Below are positions 1 through 8,016 of a stretch of 64,000 nucleotides of DNA, one piece after another. The stretch comes from Olsenella timonensis (GTDB lineage: Bacteria; Actinomycetota; Coriobacteriia; Coriobacteriales; Atopobiaceae). The stretch covers positions 186,001 through 250,000 of the forward strand of contig NZ_LT635455.1 of NCBI RefSeq assembly GCF_900119915.1. The letters run 5' to 3'. The notes beneath the pieces were generated by a model, which was given only the letters and a program-made list of their open reading frames with translations, was not told where the DNA came from and searched no databases. The translations under genes and the position numbers were made by a program. Within the stretch, counting starts at the first letter, position 1. The number at the start of each line of letters is the position of its first letter.

Positions 1-2
1 GG

Positions 3-158
3 TGCTGGCTGGGCGGCGGCGTCATTGTCTTGCCGGGCGTGACGATCGGCGACGGCAGCGTCATTGGTGCCGGGAGCGTTGTCACGAGGGACATCCCCGC
101 AAACTCCGTCGCCGTTGGGAACCCGTGCAGGGTCATACGGACGATCAACGGGGCATAG
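3..158 (+). CDS. Sugar O-acetyltransferase, C-terminal part (cut by window edge)
   Basis: Only the last 51 residues are in the window. They show left-handed beta-helix hexapeptide repeats ([18 protein letters not shown]) and the family ending [19 protein letters not shown], as in maltose/galactoside acetyltransferases that move acetyl from acetyl-CoA to a sugar hydroxyl. The stop lies 22 bases before the start of a second, clearly paralogous acetyltransferase, so the two look like a tandem duplication in one transcript. The N-terminal part and substrate cannot be judged. Confidence 0.85.
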   Translation, partial: CWLGGGVIVLPGVTIGDGSVIGAGSVVTRDIPANSVAVGNPCRVIRTINGA

Positions 159-180
159 GCGCAGCGATCAGAGGGGGCAC

Positions 181-807
181 ATGGACCTGTCAGAAGTCAG
201 GCGGCGCATGGCAGACGGGCGACTCTACGCCTGCAACAGCCCGGAGCTCTTCGCCGAGCAGGGGCGTCGTCGCGACGTGCTGGATGCCTACAACGCGCTG
301 CCCTTCAGCAGCTCTGCGGAGCGCGACGCGCTTCTTGCCCGGCTGGTCGCCGAGGTGGGCGAGAACTGCATGATCGAGCCGCCGTTCCATGCAAACTGGG
401 GCGGGGCGAACCTGCACCTGGGCAGCAACGTCTATGCCAACATGGGCCTCACGCTGGTGGACGACGCCGACGTCTTCATCGAGGACGACGTCATGATCGG
501 TCCCAACGTGACCATCTGCACGGGCACGCACCCCGTCTCGCCGCGGCTTCGCGCAAAGGGGCTCCAGTACAACAAGCCCGTTCGCATCTGCGCCGGCGCG
601 TGGCTCGGCGCGTGCTGCGTGGTGCTGCCGGGCGTGACGGTCGGCGCGGGGTCGGTGGTGGGCGCGGGGAGCGTGGTCACGCGCGACGTGCCCGCAGGGG
701 TGGTCGCGGCGGGCAATCCCTGTCGCGTGCTGCGCGTGATCGACGAGAAGGACGAGCGCGTGTACGACCGAGACAAGCCCGTGGACGCGGCTTGGCTCGA
801 CGCGTGA
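181..807 (+). CDS. Maltose/galactoside-type O-acetyltransferase
   Basis: A 208-residue cytoplasmic acetyltransferase of the LacA/Maa family. The N-terminal helical Mac domain is seen at about residues 1-55 (LYACNSPELFAEQGRRRDVL), followed by the hexapeptide beta-helix, with the catalytic histidine in the ICTGTHPVSP segment. Length is normal for the family (about 185-210). The start was chosen at ATG 181 because AGAGGGGG stands just before it; the reading frame stays open upstream but without family similarity. It follows a truncated paralogue by 22 bases. The sugar acceptor is unknown; the next gene, a glycosidase, suggests carbohydrate metabolism but has its own promoter and operator. Confidence 0.88.
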   Translation: MDLSEVRRRMADGRLYACNSPELFAEQGRRRDVLDAYNALPFSSSAERDALLARLVAEVGENCMIEPPFHANWGGANLHLGSNVYANMGLTLVDDADVFIEDDVMIGPNVTICTGTHPVSPRLRAKGLQYNKPVRICAGAWLGACCVVLPGVTVGAGSVVGAGSVVTRDVPAGVVAAGNPCRVLRVIDEKDERVYDRDKPVDAAWLDA

Positions 808-840
808 CGCCGACGCGGCGCGCGCCTGCGCCGTCCCGCC

Positions 841-917
841 TTCGCCGAGACGGAGCAACTACGGAAAATGGCCGGGTTTTCGGGGGCGGTTTTCCGTAGA
901 CGCTCCGTCTCGGCGAA
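841..917. repeat. 77-bp long inverted repeat (two-part hairpin)
   Basis: A perfect 16-bp arm (841-856, TTCGCCGAGACGGAGC) is matched by its complement at 902-917; inside it a perfect 10-bp arm (859-868, CTACGGAAAA) is matched at 890-899, leaving a 21-base loop. The two stems are separated by a 2-base internal mismatch. It lies between the acetyltransferase stop and the next promoter and has no following T run on the + strand. It may terminate, protect an RNA end, or be a mobile palindromic repeat. Confidence 0.75.
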
Positions 918-965
918 TTGGCACCGGTCGCCGTTTTTTTCAGTGTGAGGGCAGCGAACATGTTG

Positions 966-995
966 TACAATCGCCCCAGACTGGAAACGTTTCCA
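966..995 (+). promoter_or_regulatory. Promoter -10 and LacI-family operator for the GH13 gene
   Basis: TACAAT at 966-971 can serve as a -10 box; no convincing -35 is visible. The perfect 14-bp palindrome TGGAAACGTTTCCA at 982-995 matches the form of LacI/GalR-family operators (dyad about a central CG). It sits just after the likely transcription start, a usual position for repression. No lacI gene lies next to it, so the repressor must act from elsewhere, perhaps one of the two in this window. Confidence 0.7.
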
Positions 996-1026
996 ACTAT
1001 GGGAACGAGAGCAGAAAGGGGAGCCC

Positions 1027-2586
1027 ATGAGCACGTGGCTCGACGACGCGGTCTTCTACGAGATCTACCCGCAGAGCTTCAACGACACCAACGACGATGG
1101 CATCGGTGACCTCCAGGGCATCATCGAGAAGCTCGACTACGTGCGCGAGCTGGGTGCTAACGCCCTCTGGCTCAACCCGTGCTTCGCGTCCCCCTTTGGC
1201 GATGCGGGCTACGACGTGGCGGACTACTGCCGGGTGGCGCCGCGCTACGGCTCCAACGAGGACCTCGAGCGCCTCTTTGCCGAGGCGCATGCCCGCGACA
1301 TGCACGTTCTTCTCGACCTCGTGCCCGGGCACACCTCCATCGAGCATCCCTGGTTCAAGGAGTCCTGCCGCGCCGAGCCCAACGAGTTCTCGGGCCGCTA
1401 CGTCTGGACCGACGACGTCTGGACCCCGGTGGGTGACGTCCCGGGCGTGAACGGCGTGCTGCGCGGCATCGCGGAGCGCAACGGGGCCGTGGCCGTGAAC
1501 TTCTTTGCCTTCCAGCCGGCTCTCAACTACGGCTTCTACCGCGTGACCGAGCCCTGGCAGAGTGCGATGGACTCGCCGGAGGCCCTCGCCACGCGCCAGG
1601 CCATGAAGGACGTGATGGCGTTCTGGCTGGACCGCGGCTGCGACGGCTTCCGCGTGGACATGGCCGGCTCGCTCGTGAAGGACGACCCCGAGCAGGAAGG
1701 CACGATCGCCCTCTGGCAGGACATGCGCGCCTTCCTGGACGAGCGCTACCCCAACGCCGTCCTCATCTCCGAGTGGGGCGAGCCGGACAAGACCATACGA
1801 GCGGGCTTCCACATGGACTTCCTGCTGCAGTTTGGTACGTCGCACTACATGGACCTCTTCCGCTGCGAGCACCCGTGGTTCGCGCGCGAGGGCGCGGGCG
1901 ACGCGAGCGAGTTTGTGGCCACGTACCGTCGCAACATGGAGCTCACGGACGGCAAGGGCCTCATGTGCATCCCGTCCGGCAACCACGACATGGACCGCAT
2001 GCGCGCCTTCCTGGACCCGGAGGAGATGAAGCTGGCCTTTGCCTTCATCCTGTCCATGCCGGGCTGCCCGTTTGTCTACGCCGGCGACGAGATTGGCATG
2101 CGCCATCTGGACGTTACCTCCGTCGAGGGCGGCTACCAGCGCACGGGCGCGCGCTCGCCGATTCAGTGGGACGCGGCAGAGCCCAACTATGGCTTCTCCG
2201 GCGCTCCCGCTGACGCGCTCTACATCCCGCAGGACGCGGGCGACGACGCGCCCACGGTTGCCGCCCAGATGGCCGACGAGGCGTCGCTCTGGCGTGAGGT
2301 CCAGCGGCTCGTCGCGCTGCGCCGTTCCACGCCGGCGCTCGGCGTGAACGCGTCTGTGGACTTCGTCTACTGCGAGAAGAACGCGTACCCGCTCGTCTAC
2401 CTGCGCACGGAGCGCGAGGAGGGCGGCCAGCGCGTGCTGGTGGCGCTCAACCCTGCCGCGCGCGAGGTCGAGGTCCCGTGCGACTTTGAGGCCGCGCGCG
2501 TGCTCTATACGCTGGGCGATAAGGCCAAGCTTGCTGACGGCGTGCTGCGAGTGCCCGCCGCGTCTGTCACGTTCTTCGAGCTCTAG
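1027..2586 (+). CDS. Alpha-amylase family (GH13) glycosidase
   Basis: A 519-residue GH13 enzyme without a signal peptide, so a cytoplasmic alpha-glucosidase or glucanotransferase-type protein. The barrel begins at VFYEIYPQSFNDTNDDGIGD. Conserved regions are visible: DLVPGHTS near residue 100, DGFRVDM with nucleophile Asp211, LISEWGE with acid/base Glu249 and GNHD with Asp321. A short C-terminal beta domain ends the protein. The start follows AGAAAGGGGAGCCC. It stands alone behind a LacI-type operator. Residue patterns (FQPALNYGFY) do not match a subfamily I can name, so the substrate (maltose, isomaltose, trehalose or sucrose) is left open. Confidence 0.88.
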   Translation: MSTWLDDAVFYEIYPQSFNDTNDDGIGDLQGIIEKLDYVRELGANALWLNPCFASPFGDAGYDVADYCRVAPRYGSNEDLERLFAEAHARDMHVLLDLVPGHTSIEHPWFKESCRAEPNEFSGRYVWTDDVWTPVGDVPGVNGVLRGIAERNGAVAVNFFAFQPALNYGFYRVTEPWQSAMDSPEALATRQAMKDVMAFWLDRGCDGFRVDMAGSLVKDDPEQEGTIALWQDMRAFLDERYPNAVLISEWGEPDKTIRAGFHMDFLLQFGTSHYMDLFRCEHPWFAREGAGDASEFVATYRRNMELTDGKGLMCIPSGNHDMDRMRAFLDPEEMKLAFAFILSMPGCPFVYAGDEIGMRHLDVTSVEGGYQRTGARSPIQWDAAEPNYGFSGAPADALYIPQDAGDDAPTVAAQMADEASLWREVQRLVALRRSTPALGVNASVDFVYCEKNAYPLVYLRTEREEGGQRVLVALNPAAREVEVPCDFEAARVLYTLGDKAKLADGVLRVPAASVTFFEL

Positions 2587-2599
2587 GGCTTGATTTGTT

Positions 2600-3093
2600 G
2601 TGCCAGGGGGCAGGGCGGCGACAGCGCCCCGTCCCCTTGGCACCCCCGTCTTCATTGCCGACGTCAAGGGCGACATCACCGGCATGTGCGCCCCGGGCAA
2701 GGACTCCGAGGACATGCAGGAGCGCATTGCGCGCTTTGGCATCGAGGGCTTCACCTACGAGGGCTGTCCGTGCCGCTTCTGGGACATGCTCGGCGACCAG
2801 GGCATCCCGGTGAGAATCACGATCTCTGACATAGGCCCCTCGCTCCTCGCGCGCCTGCTCGAGCTCACCGAGGAGGCGGAGAAGGCCGCGGAGCGTGAGG
2901 CCCGGGCGCCGAGAAGCAGCAGGAGCAGCTCATGAAGGGGGTCGGCAAGATTGCCGGTCAGATCATTGGCACCTTCGGCCGTGAGGCAACGCGTCAGATC
3001 ACCCGCAACCTCTTCGGAGGTCGTCGCCGCTATGCCCGATCTTCTCGCACGGTCGTCCACTCACGGAGCAGGGCGCGCCAGCGCGAGGCGTAG
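2600..3093 (+). pseudogene. Remnant of HerA-like (DUF853) helicase
   Basis: The first part reads GTPVFIADVKGDITGMCAPG, then FEGCPCRFWD-like and GIPVRITISDIGPSLLARLLELTEEAEK, which is the typical middle of DUF853/HerA-C ATPases (about 500 residues when intact). It runs into a stop at 2935. One base out of frame, starting near 2910, the reading EKQQEQLMKGVGKIAGQIIG followed by TFGREATRQITRNLFGG continues to 3093 and is the family's C-terminal tail. Thus the N-terminal part is gone, a large central block is deleted, and a frameshift separates the two pieces. The tail overlaps the end of the convergent lysR gene. Confidence 0.75.
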
Positions 3094-3923
3094 CGGCTGC
3101 CGCGCTGCCAGATGAGGGAGAAGTCGTGCTCCATGGCAAAGTCCGCGGGTGTGACGTCGGCCAGCGTGCCCGAGCCCAGCTCGTCCGCTACGGCAACGCG
3201 GTAGAGGAAGCTCACGCCTGCCCCGGCTGCCACGCACGCCTTGATGGCGGGGATGCTCGCGAGCTCGATGACGCCGGCGAAGTCCCCCACGGCGAGGTCG
3301 CGCGCCGCGAGGTGCCGCTCCAGGATCTCTCGCGTGCCCGAGCCCGGCTCGCGAAGGACCAGGCGCATCCTCAGCAGGTCGGTGACGCTCGCGGGCCGCG
3401 CGCCCGCAGCCGCCACCGCCACGAAGGGCTCGCGCGAGAACGTCTCGCTCTCGAACGAGGCGCGGTCGAAGGACCCCTCCACCAGCGCGAGGTCGATCTC
3501 CCCGCCGTCGAGCAGCCCCACGAGCTCGGCCGTGTTGCCCACTCGCATGCGCAGCTGCTCGTTGGGATGGCGGCGTAGGTGGTCCGCCAGGATGCGCGGG
3601 GCCACGAAGTCGCCCACGGTGCGCGTGCAGCCCAGGCGCAGCGGCGGGCGCGCGTTCTTCTCGCCCTTCAGTGCGTCGAGCTCCGCGCGCAGGCGTCCCT
3701 CGTCGCTCTCCATCGCGCCAAGCTCCCGGCGGAGCAGCTCGCCCGCCGCCGTCGGCGTAACGCCGCGCCCGGTCTTGGTGAACAGCCGGCAGCCGTAGTG
3801 TCGCTCGAGCTGGCGTATGTGCTGCGAGACCGCCGGTTGGGTGACGTGGAGCTCGGCGGCGGCCCGCGTGAGGCTGCCCGTGCGACAGACGGTCAGGAAC
3901 GTGTGCGTGCGATAGTCGAGCAT
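3030..3923 (-). CDS. LysR-family regulator, likely of the divergent yeiH gene
   Basis: A 297-residue LysR regulator. The N-terminal winged helix-turn-helix (SLTRAAAELHVTQPAVSQHI) occupies residues 5-65; the rest is the periplasmic-binding-fold effector domain (RLGCTRTVGDFVAPRIL to the C terminus). Start chosen at ATG 3923, preceded by AAGGACGAGG. It is divergent from a YeiH-family transporter, the same pairing as E. coli yeiE-yeiH, so it probably controls that gene in response to an anionic ligand. Its 3' end overlaps a dead helicase gene. Confidence 0.88.
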   Translation of the reverse strand: MLDYRTHTFLTVCRTGSLTRAAAELHVTQPAVSQHIRQLERHYGCRLFTKTGRGVTPTAAGELLRRELGAMESDEGRLRAELDALKGEKNARPPLRLGCTRTVGDFVAPRILADHLRRHPNEQLRMRVGNTAELVGLLDGGEIDLALVEGSFDRASFESETFSREPFVAVAAAGARPASVTDLLRMRLVLREPGSGTREILERHLAARDLAVGDFAGVIELASIPAIKACVAAGAGVSFLYRVAVADELGSGTLADVTPADFAMEHDFSLIWQRGSRYASRWRALLREWTTVREDRA

Positions 3924-3944
3924 CCTCGTCCTTATCAATAAATA

Positions 3945-3984
3945 CTTATGAGTCTATAAGCAACTTGACGTATTTGATTATAAC
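3945..3984. promoter_or_regulatory. Divergent lysR/yeiH control region
   Basis: The 111-base gap between the two divergent starts is AT-rich. It holds the inverted repeat CTTAT-N6-ATAAG at 3945-3960, of the T-N11-A type bound by LysR proteins, and a -10-like TATAAC at 3979-3984 directed toward yeiH. A TTGACG at 3965 is too close to that -10 to be its -35. Confidence 0.5.
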
Positions 3985-4034
3985 GAGCGGCGGTAGCCTC
4001 TTCTGGGACAGAGGGACGCGAGAAGGGCGGACGC

Positions 4035-5069
4035 ATGGAGCTCGTCAGGGACTTTGGGAAGCTGTGGAGGGGAGCGCTGTTTGCGCTGGCCATCGCCGTG
4101 CCGGCATGGCTTTTGGGCAGGCGCTTCGAGGTCGTGGGCGGCCCGGTCTTTGCCATCCTGATCGGGATGGTGCTGGCGCTTCTCGTTCCGGGCGATAAGG
4201 GCGAGCCCCTGGCCCCCGGAGTCAGGTTTACGTCCAAGAAGGTGCTCCAGTGGGCCGTGGTCCTTCTGGGCTTTGGCCTCAACCTCGCGCAGATCGCGCG
4301 AGTGGGCGTCACGTCGCTGCCGATCATCGTCTCGACGATCGCCACGTCGCTCGTCGTGTCCTTCGTACTGTGCCGGGCGCTCGGCATCCCCGGCAAGATC
4401 TCCACGCTCATCGGCGTGGGCTCCTCGATCTGCGGGGGCTCGGCCATCGCGGCGACCGCGCCGGTGATCGAGGCCGACGACGAGGAGATCGCCCAGGCCA
4501 TCAGCGTGATCTTCCTCTTCAACGTGGTGGCGGCGCTCGTGTTCCCCACGCTCGGCGGCATGCTCGGCCTCACGAACGAGGGGTTCGGCCTGTTCGCGGG
4601 CACGGCGGTGAACGATACCTCCTCCGTCACGGCCGCCGCGGCGGCGTGGGACGGCATGCACCCGGGCGCCAACACGCTCGATGCCGCCACCATCGTCAAG
4701 CTCACGCGCACGCTGGCGATCATCCCCATCACGCTCGCGCTTGGGATCTGGCAGGCCCGTCAGGCCCGTCGCGCGGGCGGCGAGTCAAGAAACACGTTCA
4801 GCCTGCGCCGGGCGTTTCCGACCTTCATCGTGTTCTTCGTGCTGGCGAGCGTGGCGACCACGGTGCTCGCGCTCCCGGCGTCCGTGACCGCGCCGATCAA
4901 GGAGCTCTCCAAGTTCCTCATCGTGATGGCGATGGCGGCGATCGGCTTCAACACCAACGTGGTGAAGCTCGTGCGGACGGGCGGCAAGCCGATCCTCATG
5001 GGACTCTGCTGCTGGGTCGCCATCGCTGCCGTGAGCCTGGGCATGCAGCACGCGCTGGGCATCTGGTAG
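4035..5069 (+). CDS. yeiH: YeiH/UPF0324-family membrane transporter
   Basis: A 344-residue integral membrane protein with about ten hydrophobic segments. Family signatures are clear: [46 protein letters not shown] and IGFNTNV. YeiH proteins are described as putative sulfate or related anion exporters; direct transport data are limited. It starts after GAGAAGGGCGG and is divergent from a LysR regulator, the usual arrangement. No downstream partner; the next gene is on the other strand. Confidence 0.88.
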   Translation: MELVRDFGKLWRGALFALAIAVPAWLLGRRFEVVGGPVFAILIGMVLALLVPGDKGEPLAPGVRFTSKKVLQWAVVLLGFGLNLAQIARVGVTSLPIIVSTIATSLVVSFVLCRALGIPGKISTLIGVGSSICGGSAIAATAPVIEADDEEIAQAISVIFLFNVVAALVFPTLGGMLGLTNEGFGLFAGTAVNDTSSVTAAAAAWDGMHPGANTLDAATIVKLTRTLAIIPITLALGIWQARQARRAGGESRNTFSLRRAFPTFIVFFVLASVATTVLALPASVTAPIKELSKFLIVMAMAAIGFNTNVVKLVRTGGKPILMGLCCWVAIAAVSLGMQHALGIW

Positions 5070-5110
5070 GGAGCCCCGAGACGTCCGTGCCCCTCTCGGC
5101 GCCGCCGACG

Positions 5111-5368
5111 CTACTGGGTCATGAGAAGCAGCAAAGCGTTGCTTATCAGCGAGAGGACCGGAGCCAGGAAGCACAGCAGGGTCCCCGTGATCGAGCAGAG
5201 CATGCCGATCGCGGTGGTGAGGCTCTTGCGGTAGTCCGCCCTCTTGGCGCGCCGTGCCAGAACGATCCCGGCGATGCCTATGCAGCCGCCGATGACCTGC
5301 AGCCAGATGAGCGGCGTGAACGCCGTGACCAACGCGAGCGCGCCAAACACGATGGAGAGGATGTCCAT
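5111..5368 (-). CDS. Small hypothetical membrane protein
   Basis: An 85-residue protein, start at ATG 5368 with GGAGG nine bases upstream. It has two hydrophobic N-terminal segments (DILSIVFGALALVTAFTPLIW-like and VIGGCIGIAGIVLA), a basic loop RRAKRADYRKS and a further hydrophobic hairpin near the C terminus, giving three to four membrane spans. It resembles generic DUF4190-like small membrane proteins of Gram-positives but I cannot assign a function. It stands alone between convergent yeiH and divergent crr. Confidence 0.75.
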   Translation of the reverse strand: MDILSIVFGALALVTAFTPLIWLQVIGGCIGIAGIVLARRAKRADYRKSLTTAIGMLCSITGTLLCFLAPVLSLISNALLLLMTQ

Positions 5369-5469
5369 GAGACCTCCGAGAAAAGCGGCTGACCTGCAAC
5401 CATCATAGGGCATGCACGCTCTTGTCACGCTATGATTGCTTTGACGTTCGTTGGAGGAGAGGAGCCCCC

Positions 5470-6000
5470 ATGGCATTGTTCGACAAGTTCACCAAGAAGG
5501 ACGCCCCGGCCATCGAGCCGCCCGCCAGCCTTTCGATCGACGCCCAGCCGGGCATCGGCTATGCCCCGGTCTCTGGTCGCGTTATCCGCATGACCGACGT
5601 CCCCGACAAGGTCTTCTCCACCGAGGTCCTGGGAAAGGGGTGCGCGCTCTGGCCCGACGGCGACGTCGTCTATGCCCCCGCCAACGGCTGGGTCGGCACG
5701 GTCATGGGCCACGCCGTGACCATCAAGTCCGACGGCGGCGTCGAGGTGCTCATCCACGTGGGCGTCAACACCGTCAACCTCAAGGGCAAGGGCTTCACCA
5801 GCTTCGTCTCCGAGGGCGAGCGCGTGGTGGCCGGCCAGCCCATCATCCAGATGGACCGCAAGGTCATCACCGAGGCGGGCTACCAGGACTGCGTGGTCTT
5901 TGCCGTCTCCAACTCCGACCAGCTGGCCGACGTTGAGCTCACGGCCGGCTTCAGCGAGAAGGTCGAGGCGGGCGCGCCCGTCCTCAAGGTGATCTTCTAG
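5470..6000 (+). CDS. crr: PTS glucose-type IIA component
   Basis: A 176-residue EIIA-Glc domain protein without fused IIB/IIC. The phosphorylated histidine is His96 in VEVLIHVGVNTVNLKGKGF, and the supporting His81 is in MGHAVTI. It accepts phosphate from HPr and passes it to the IIB part of sugar permeases in the membrane. Start at ATG 5470 with GAGGAG upstream; the frame is open earlier but without similarity. It is monocistronic and followed by an intrinsic terminator. No PTS permease or HPr gene is nearby, so it probably serves permeases encoded elsewhere. Confidence 0.93.
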   Translation: MALFDKFTKKDAPAIEPPASLSIDAQPGIGYAPVSGRVIRMTDVPDKVFSTEVLGKGCALWPDGDVVYAPANGWVGTVMGHAVTIKSDGGVEVLIHVGVNTVNLKGKGFTSFVSEGERVVAGQPIIQMDRKVITEAGYQDCVVFAVSNSDQLADVELTAGFSEKVEAGAPVLKVIF

Positions 6001-6023
6001 GCTTCTGCGACGATCGTCCGGCG

Positions 6024-6059
6024 GCGCCGCGGCGGGGCAACTCGCTGCGGCGCGTTTTG
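6024..6059 (+). terminator. Intrinsic terminator after crr
   Basis: GCGCCGCGGCG (6024-6034) pairs with CGCTGCGGCGC (6043-6053), with one G-T position, and is followed by GTTTTGTT. It ends the crr transcript. Confidence 0.8.
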
Positions 6060-6123
6060 TTGCGCGAGACTGTCTGCCTACAGGTCGGGACGACGAACTC
6101 GACTCGTATCCACGTGCCGCTGC

Positions 6124-6363
6124 GTGCCGCTTATGCGCGCCCAGGGCCACGAGGAGCCAAACGGCCTCGCCAAGGTCACGCGCGGCTACAACCTGCCGGC
6201 CGCCCACGTCATCCATACCGTGGGACCCATCGTGCGCGGCATCATGCCCACCGCGCGCGAGACGTGCGCGTTTCTCGACGCCGGCACCACGTCCGTCGAG
6301 CGCGTGGTCTTTGACGTCTTCACGGACGAGGACCTTGCGATCTATCGGGACCTGCTGGGCTGA
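6124..6363 (+). pseudogene. Remnant of macrodomain ADP-ribosyl hydrolase
   Basis: The frame encodes [20 protein letters not shown] then [14 protein letters not shown], a hallmark of the zinc-type macrodomain proteins linked to SirTM sirtuins. After [14 protein letters not shown] it jumps to [20 protein letters not shown], the family's last residues. An intact protein is about 260 residues; here only some 79 remain, with the N-terminal half and the region between the two motifs deleted. No Shine-Dalgarno site fits. In known SirTM loci this enzyme removes ADP-ribose that the sirtuin places on a lipoylated GcvH-like carrier. Confidence 0.75.
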
Positions 6364-6416
6364 GCCGCCGTGCGGGCGCACCCGCCACGTTCTTCTCGCC
6401 TGCGAGGCCTCCTCCG

Positions 6417-6491
6417 ATAACATGCAGAATCCGGTTTCGTTTCATATAACCGCAGGTTTGGGTTTATGGAGACCCTGATTTTGCGTGTTAT
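6417..6491. repeat. 75-bp inverted-repeat element, copy 1
   Basis: Arms ATAACATGCAGAATC (6417-6431) and GATTTTGCGTGTTAT (6477-6491) are inverse complements except for two positions that would be G-U pairs in RNA. A second copy with the same arms, length and CCGGT after the left arm lies at 53657-53731. The right end covers the 5' region of the decayed sirtuin gene. Confidence 0.75.
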
Positions 6492-7227
6492 TTGGAGCTG
6501 GCGGCGAGAAGAGAGTCAGGCGATAAGAACGGCGGACGGTCGAGAGGTCGCCCGCATCGACCGGGCGCTCGACGGGATGGACCTCGCCGTCTTTGGCGGG
6601 CACTCCAACGTGGACCACCAGTTCCAGCTTGCCGGGTTCGACCGCCGACGCCTCTTCTACACACAGGGCGACTACGGCCTGCTGCAGTGCGGCGTTCCGT
6701 GCCACAGGCGTACCTATGACAACAAGCGCCTGGTCAGGGCCATGATTGAGGCGCAGGGCTTTGTGATCGGCGAGAAGGGCGAGATCGTGCCGCCGCCTGG
6801 CGCGCGCCCCGCCATGAGCGCCCCGCCGGAGCTCGTGCCCCGCTGCCCGGTCTGCGGACGGCCCATGGCCATGAACCTGCGCTCGGACGACACCTTCGTG
6901 GAGGACGAGGGCTGGCACGCGGCGGCGGCGCGCTACCAGGACTTCCGCCGTCGCCACGACCGTGGTCGTGTGCTCTACCTGGAGCTCGGCGTGGGTTGGA
7001 ACACGCCGGTCATCGTCAAGTTCCCGTTCTGGCAGGCGGTCGAGGCGAACCCCCGGGCCACCTACGCCTGCGTCAACCTCGGCGAGGCCGTCGCGCCCGC
7101 GGCGATCGAGCGCCGCAGCGTGCTCGTTGACGGCGACATCGCCACCACGCTGCGCGCGCTTCTCACCCCTGGCGGACGCCTCCGCGCCTTTCGGCCGCGT
7201 CGCCCCGTCCTCGTCGACATGTCGTGA
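6466..7227 (+). pseudogene. Decayed SirTM-type sirtuin (protein ADP-ribosyltransferase class)
   Basis: Residues from NVDHQFQLAGFDRRRLFYTQ onward match class M sirtuins: the Cys zinc ligands QCGVPCH and CPVCGRPM, then LRSDDTFVEDEGWH, ELGVGWNTPVIVKFPFW and TYACVNLGEAV. Upstream, EVARIDRALDGMDLAVFGG looks like the start of the Rossmann NAD site, but it is joined directly to NVDHQF: the GAGAGLS loop and about 100 residues are missing. The only start lies inside a repeat element. NAD binding should be lost, so I treat it as a pseudogene although the frame remains open to 7227. The neighbouring macrodomain partner is also broken. Confidence 0.75.
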
Positions 7228-7293
7228 AGGTGACCGGAGTGTCACGTGACGGGCGACGGGCCCCTCGGTAGGATGGCGGCGGGAGGTGGTCCG

Positions 7294-8016
7294 ATGGGCG
7301 GGACGGTCCTTGTCGTCGAAGACGACGCCGACATCGTGGAGCTGCTCGAGCTCTATCTCACGGGCGGGGGCTATGACGTGATCTCGGCGAAAGACGGCGT
7401 CGAGGCGCTCGAGCTGCTGCGCGAGCGCACCGCCGACGTGGCGCTCGTCGACATCATGATGCCCCGGATGAACGGATACGACTTCATCAGGGAGCTGCGC
7501 CGGACGAGCTCGATGCCCGTGCTCGTCGTCTCGGCGCGTACGCAGACGGCCGACAAGATCGTGGGGCTCGATGCCGGGGCGGACGCCTTCATCGCCAAGC
7601 CGTTCGACCCGCTCGAGGTCGCCGCCCACATTCGCGCCGTGCTCCGCCGCGCCGGGGCGACCGACCCCGCGCCGGTCGTGCCGCCGGCCGCGACCGGCGA
7701 CTCCGTCATCGTCGTGGGCGCGCTCGCCTTTGACACCGAGCGCCTCGTCCTCACCAGGTCCGGCGAGCCCGTGCCGCTGACGGCGGCCGAGCTCAAGATC
7801 ATGGCGGCGTTCATGTCGTCCCCGGGGAGGGTGTTCTCCAAGGAGCAGCTCTACGCATGCGTGAGCGGCGACCCGGTCGCGCTCGGGGGGAGCGGGGTGG
7901 CGAGCAGCGTGATGATGCACGTCTCCAACATCCGGGCCAAGCTCGAGGACGACCCGCTGAGCCCGCGCTTCATCAAGACCGTCCGCGGCCTGGGATACGC
8001 CCTTGACGGCTCGTGA
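7294..8016 (+). CDS. OmpR/PhoB-family response regulator
   Basis: A 240-residue regulator. The receiver domain (1-120) has acidic Glu9-Asp10-Asp11, phospho-acceptor Asp53 (VDIMMP) and Lys102 (FIAKPFDP). A 25-residue linker rich in Pro/Ala leads to the OmpR winged helix, with LTAAELKIMAAFMSSPG and RFIKTVRGLGYAL. Start at ATG 7294, seven bases after GGGAGG. It overlaps the kinase gene by 14 bases, so the pair is co-translated. Direct repeats before the next operon may be its targets. Confidence 0.92.
   Translation: MGGTVLVVEDDADIVELLELYLTGGGYDVISAKDGVEALELLRERTADVALVDIMMPRMNGYDFIRELRRTSSMPVLVVSARTQTADKIVGLDAGADAFIAKPFDPLEVAAHIRAVLRRAGATDPAPVVPPAATGDSVIVVGALAFDTERLVLTRSGEPVPLTAAELKIMAAFMSSPGRVFSKEQLYACVSGDPVALGGSGVASSVMMHVSNIRAKLEDDPLSPRFIKTVRGLGYALDGS

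Noticed and set aside
2586-2640. Terminator directly after the GH13 gene
   Set aside because: No stem with a T run is visible between the stop and the helicase remnant.
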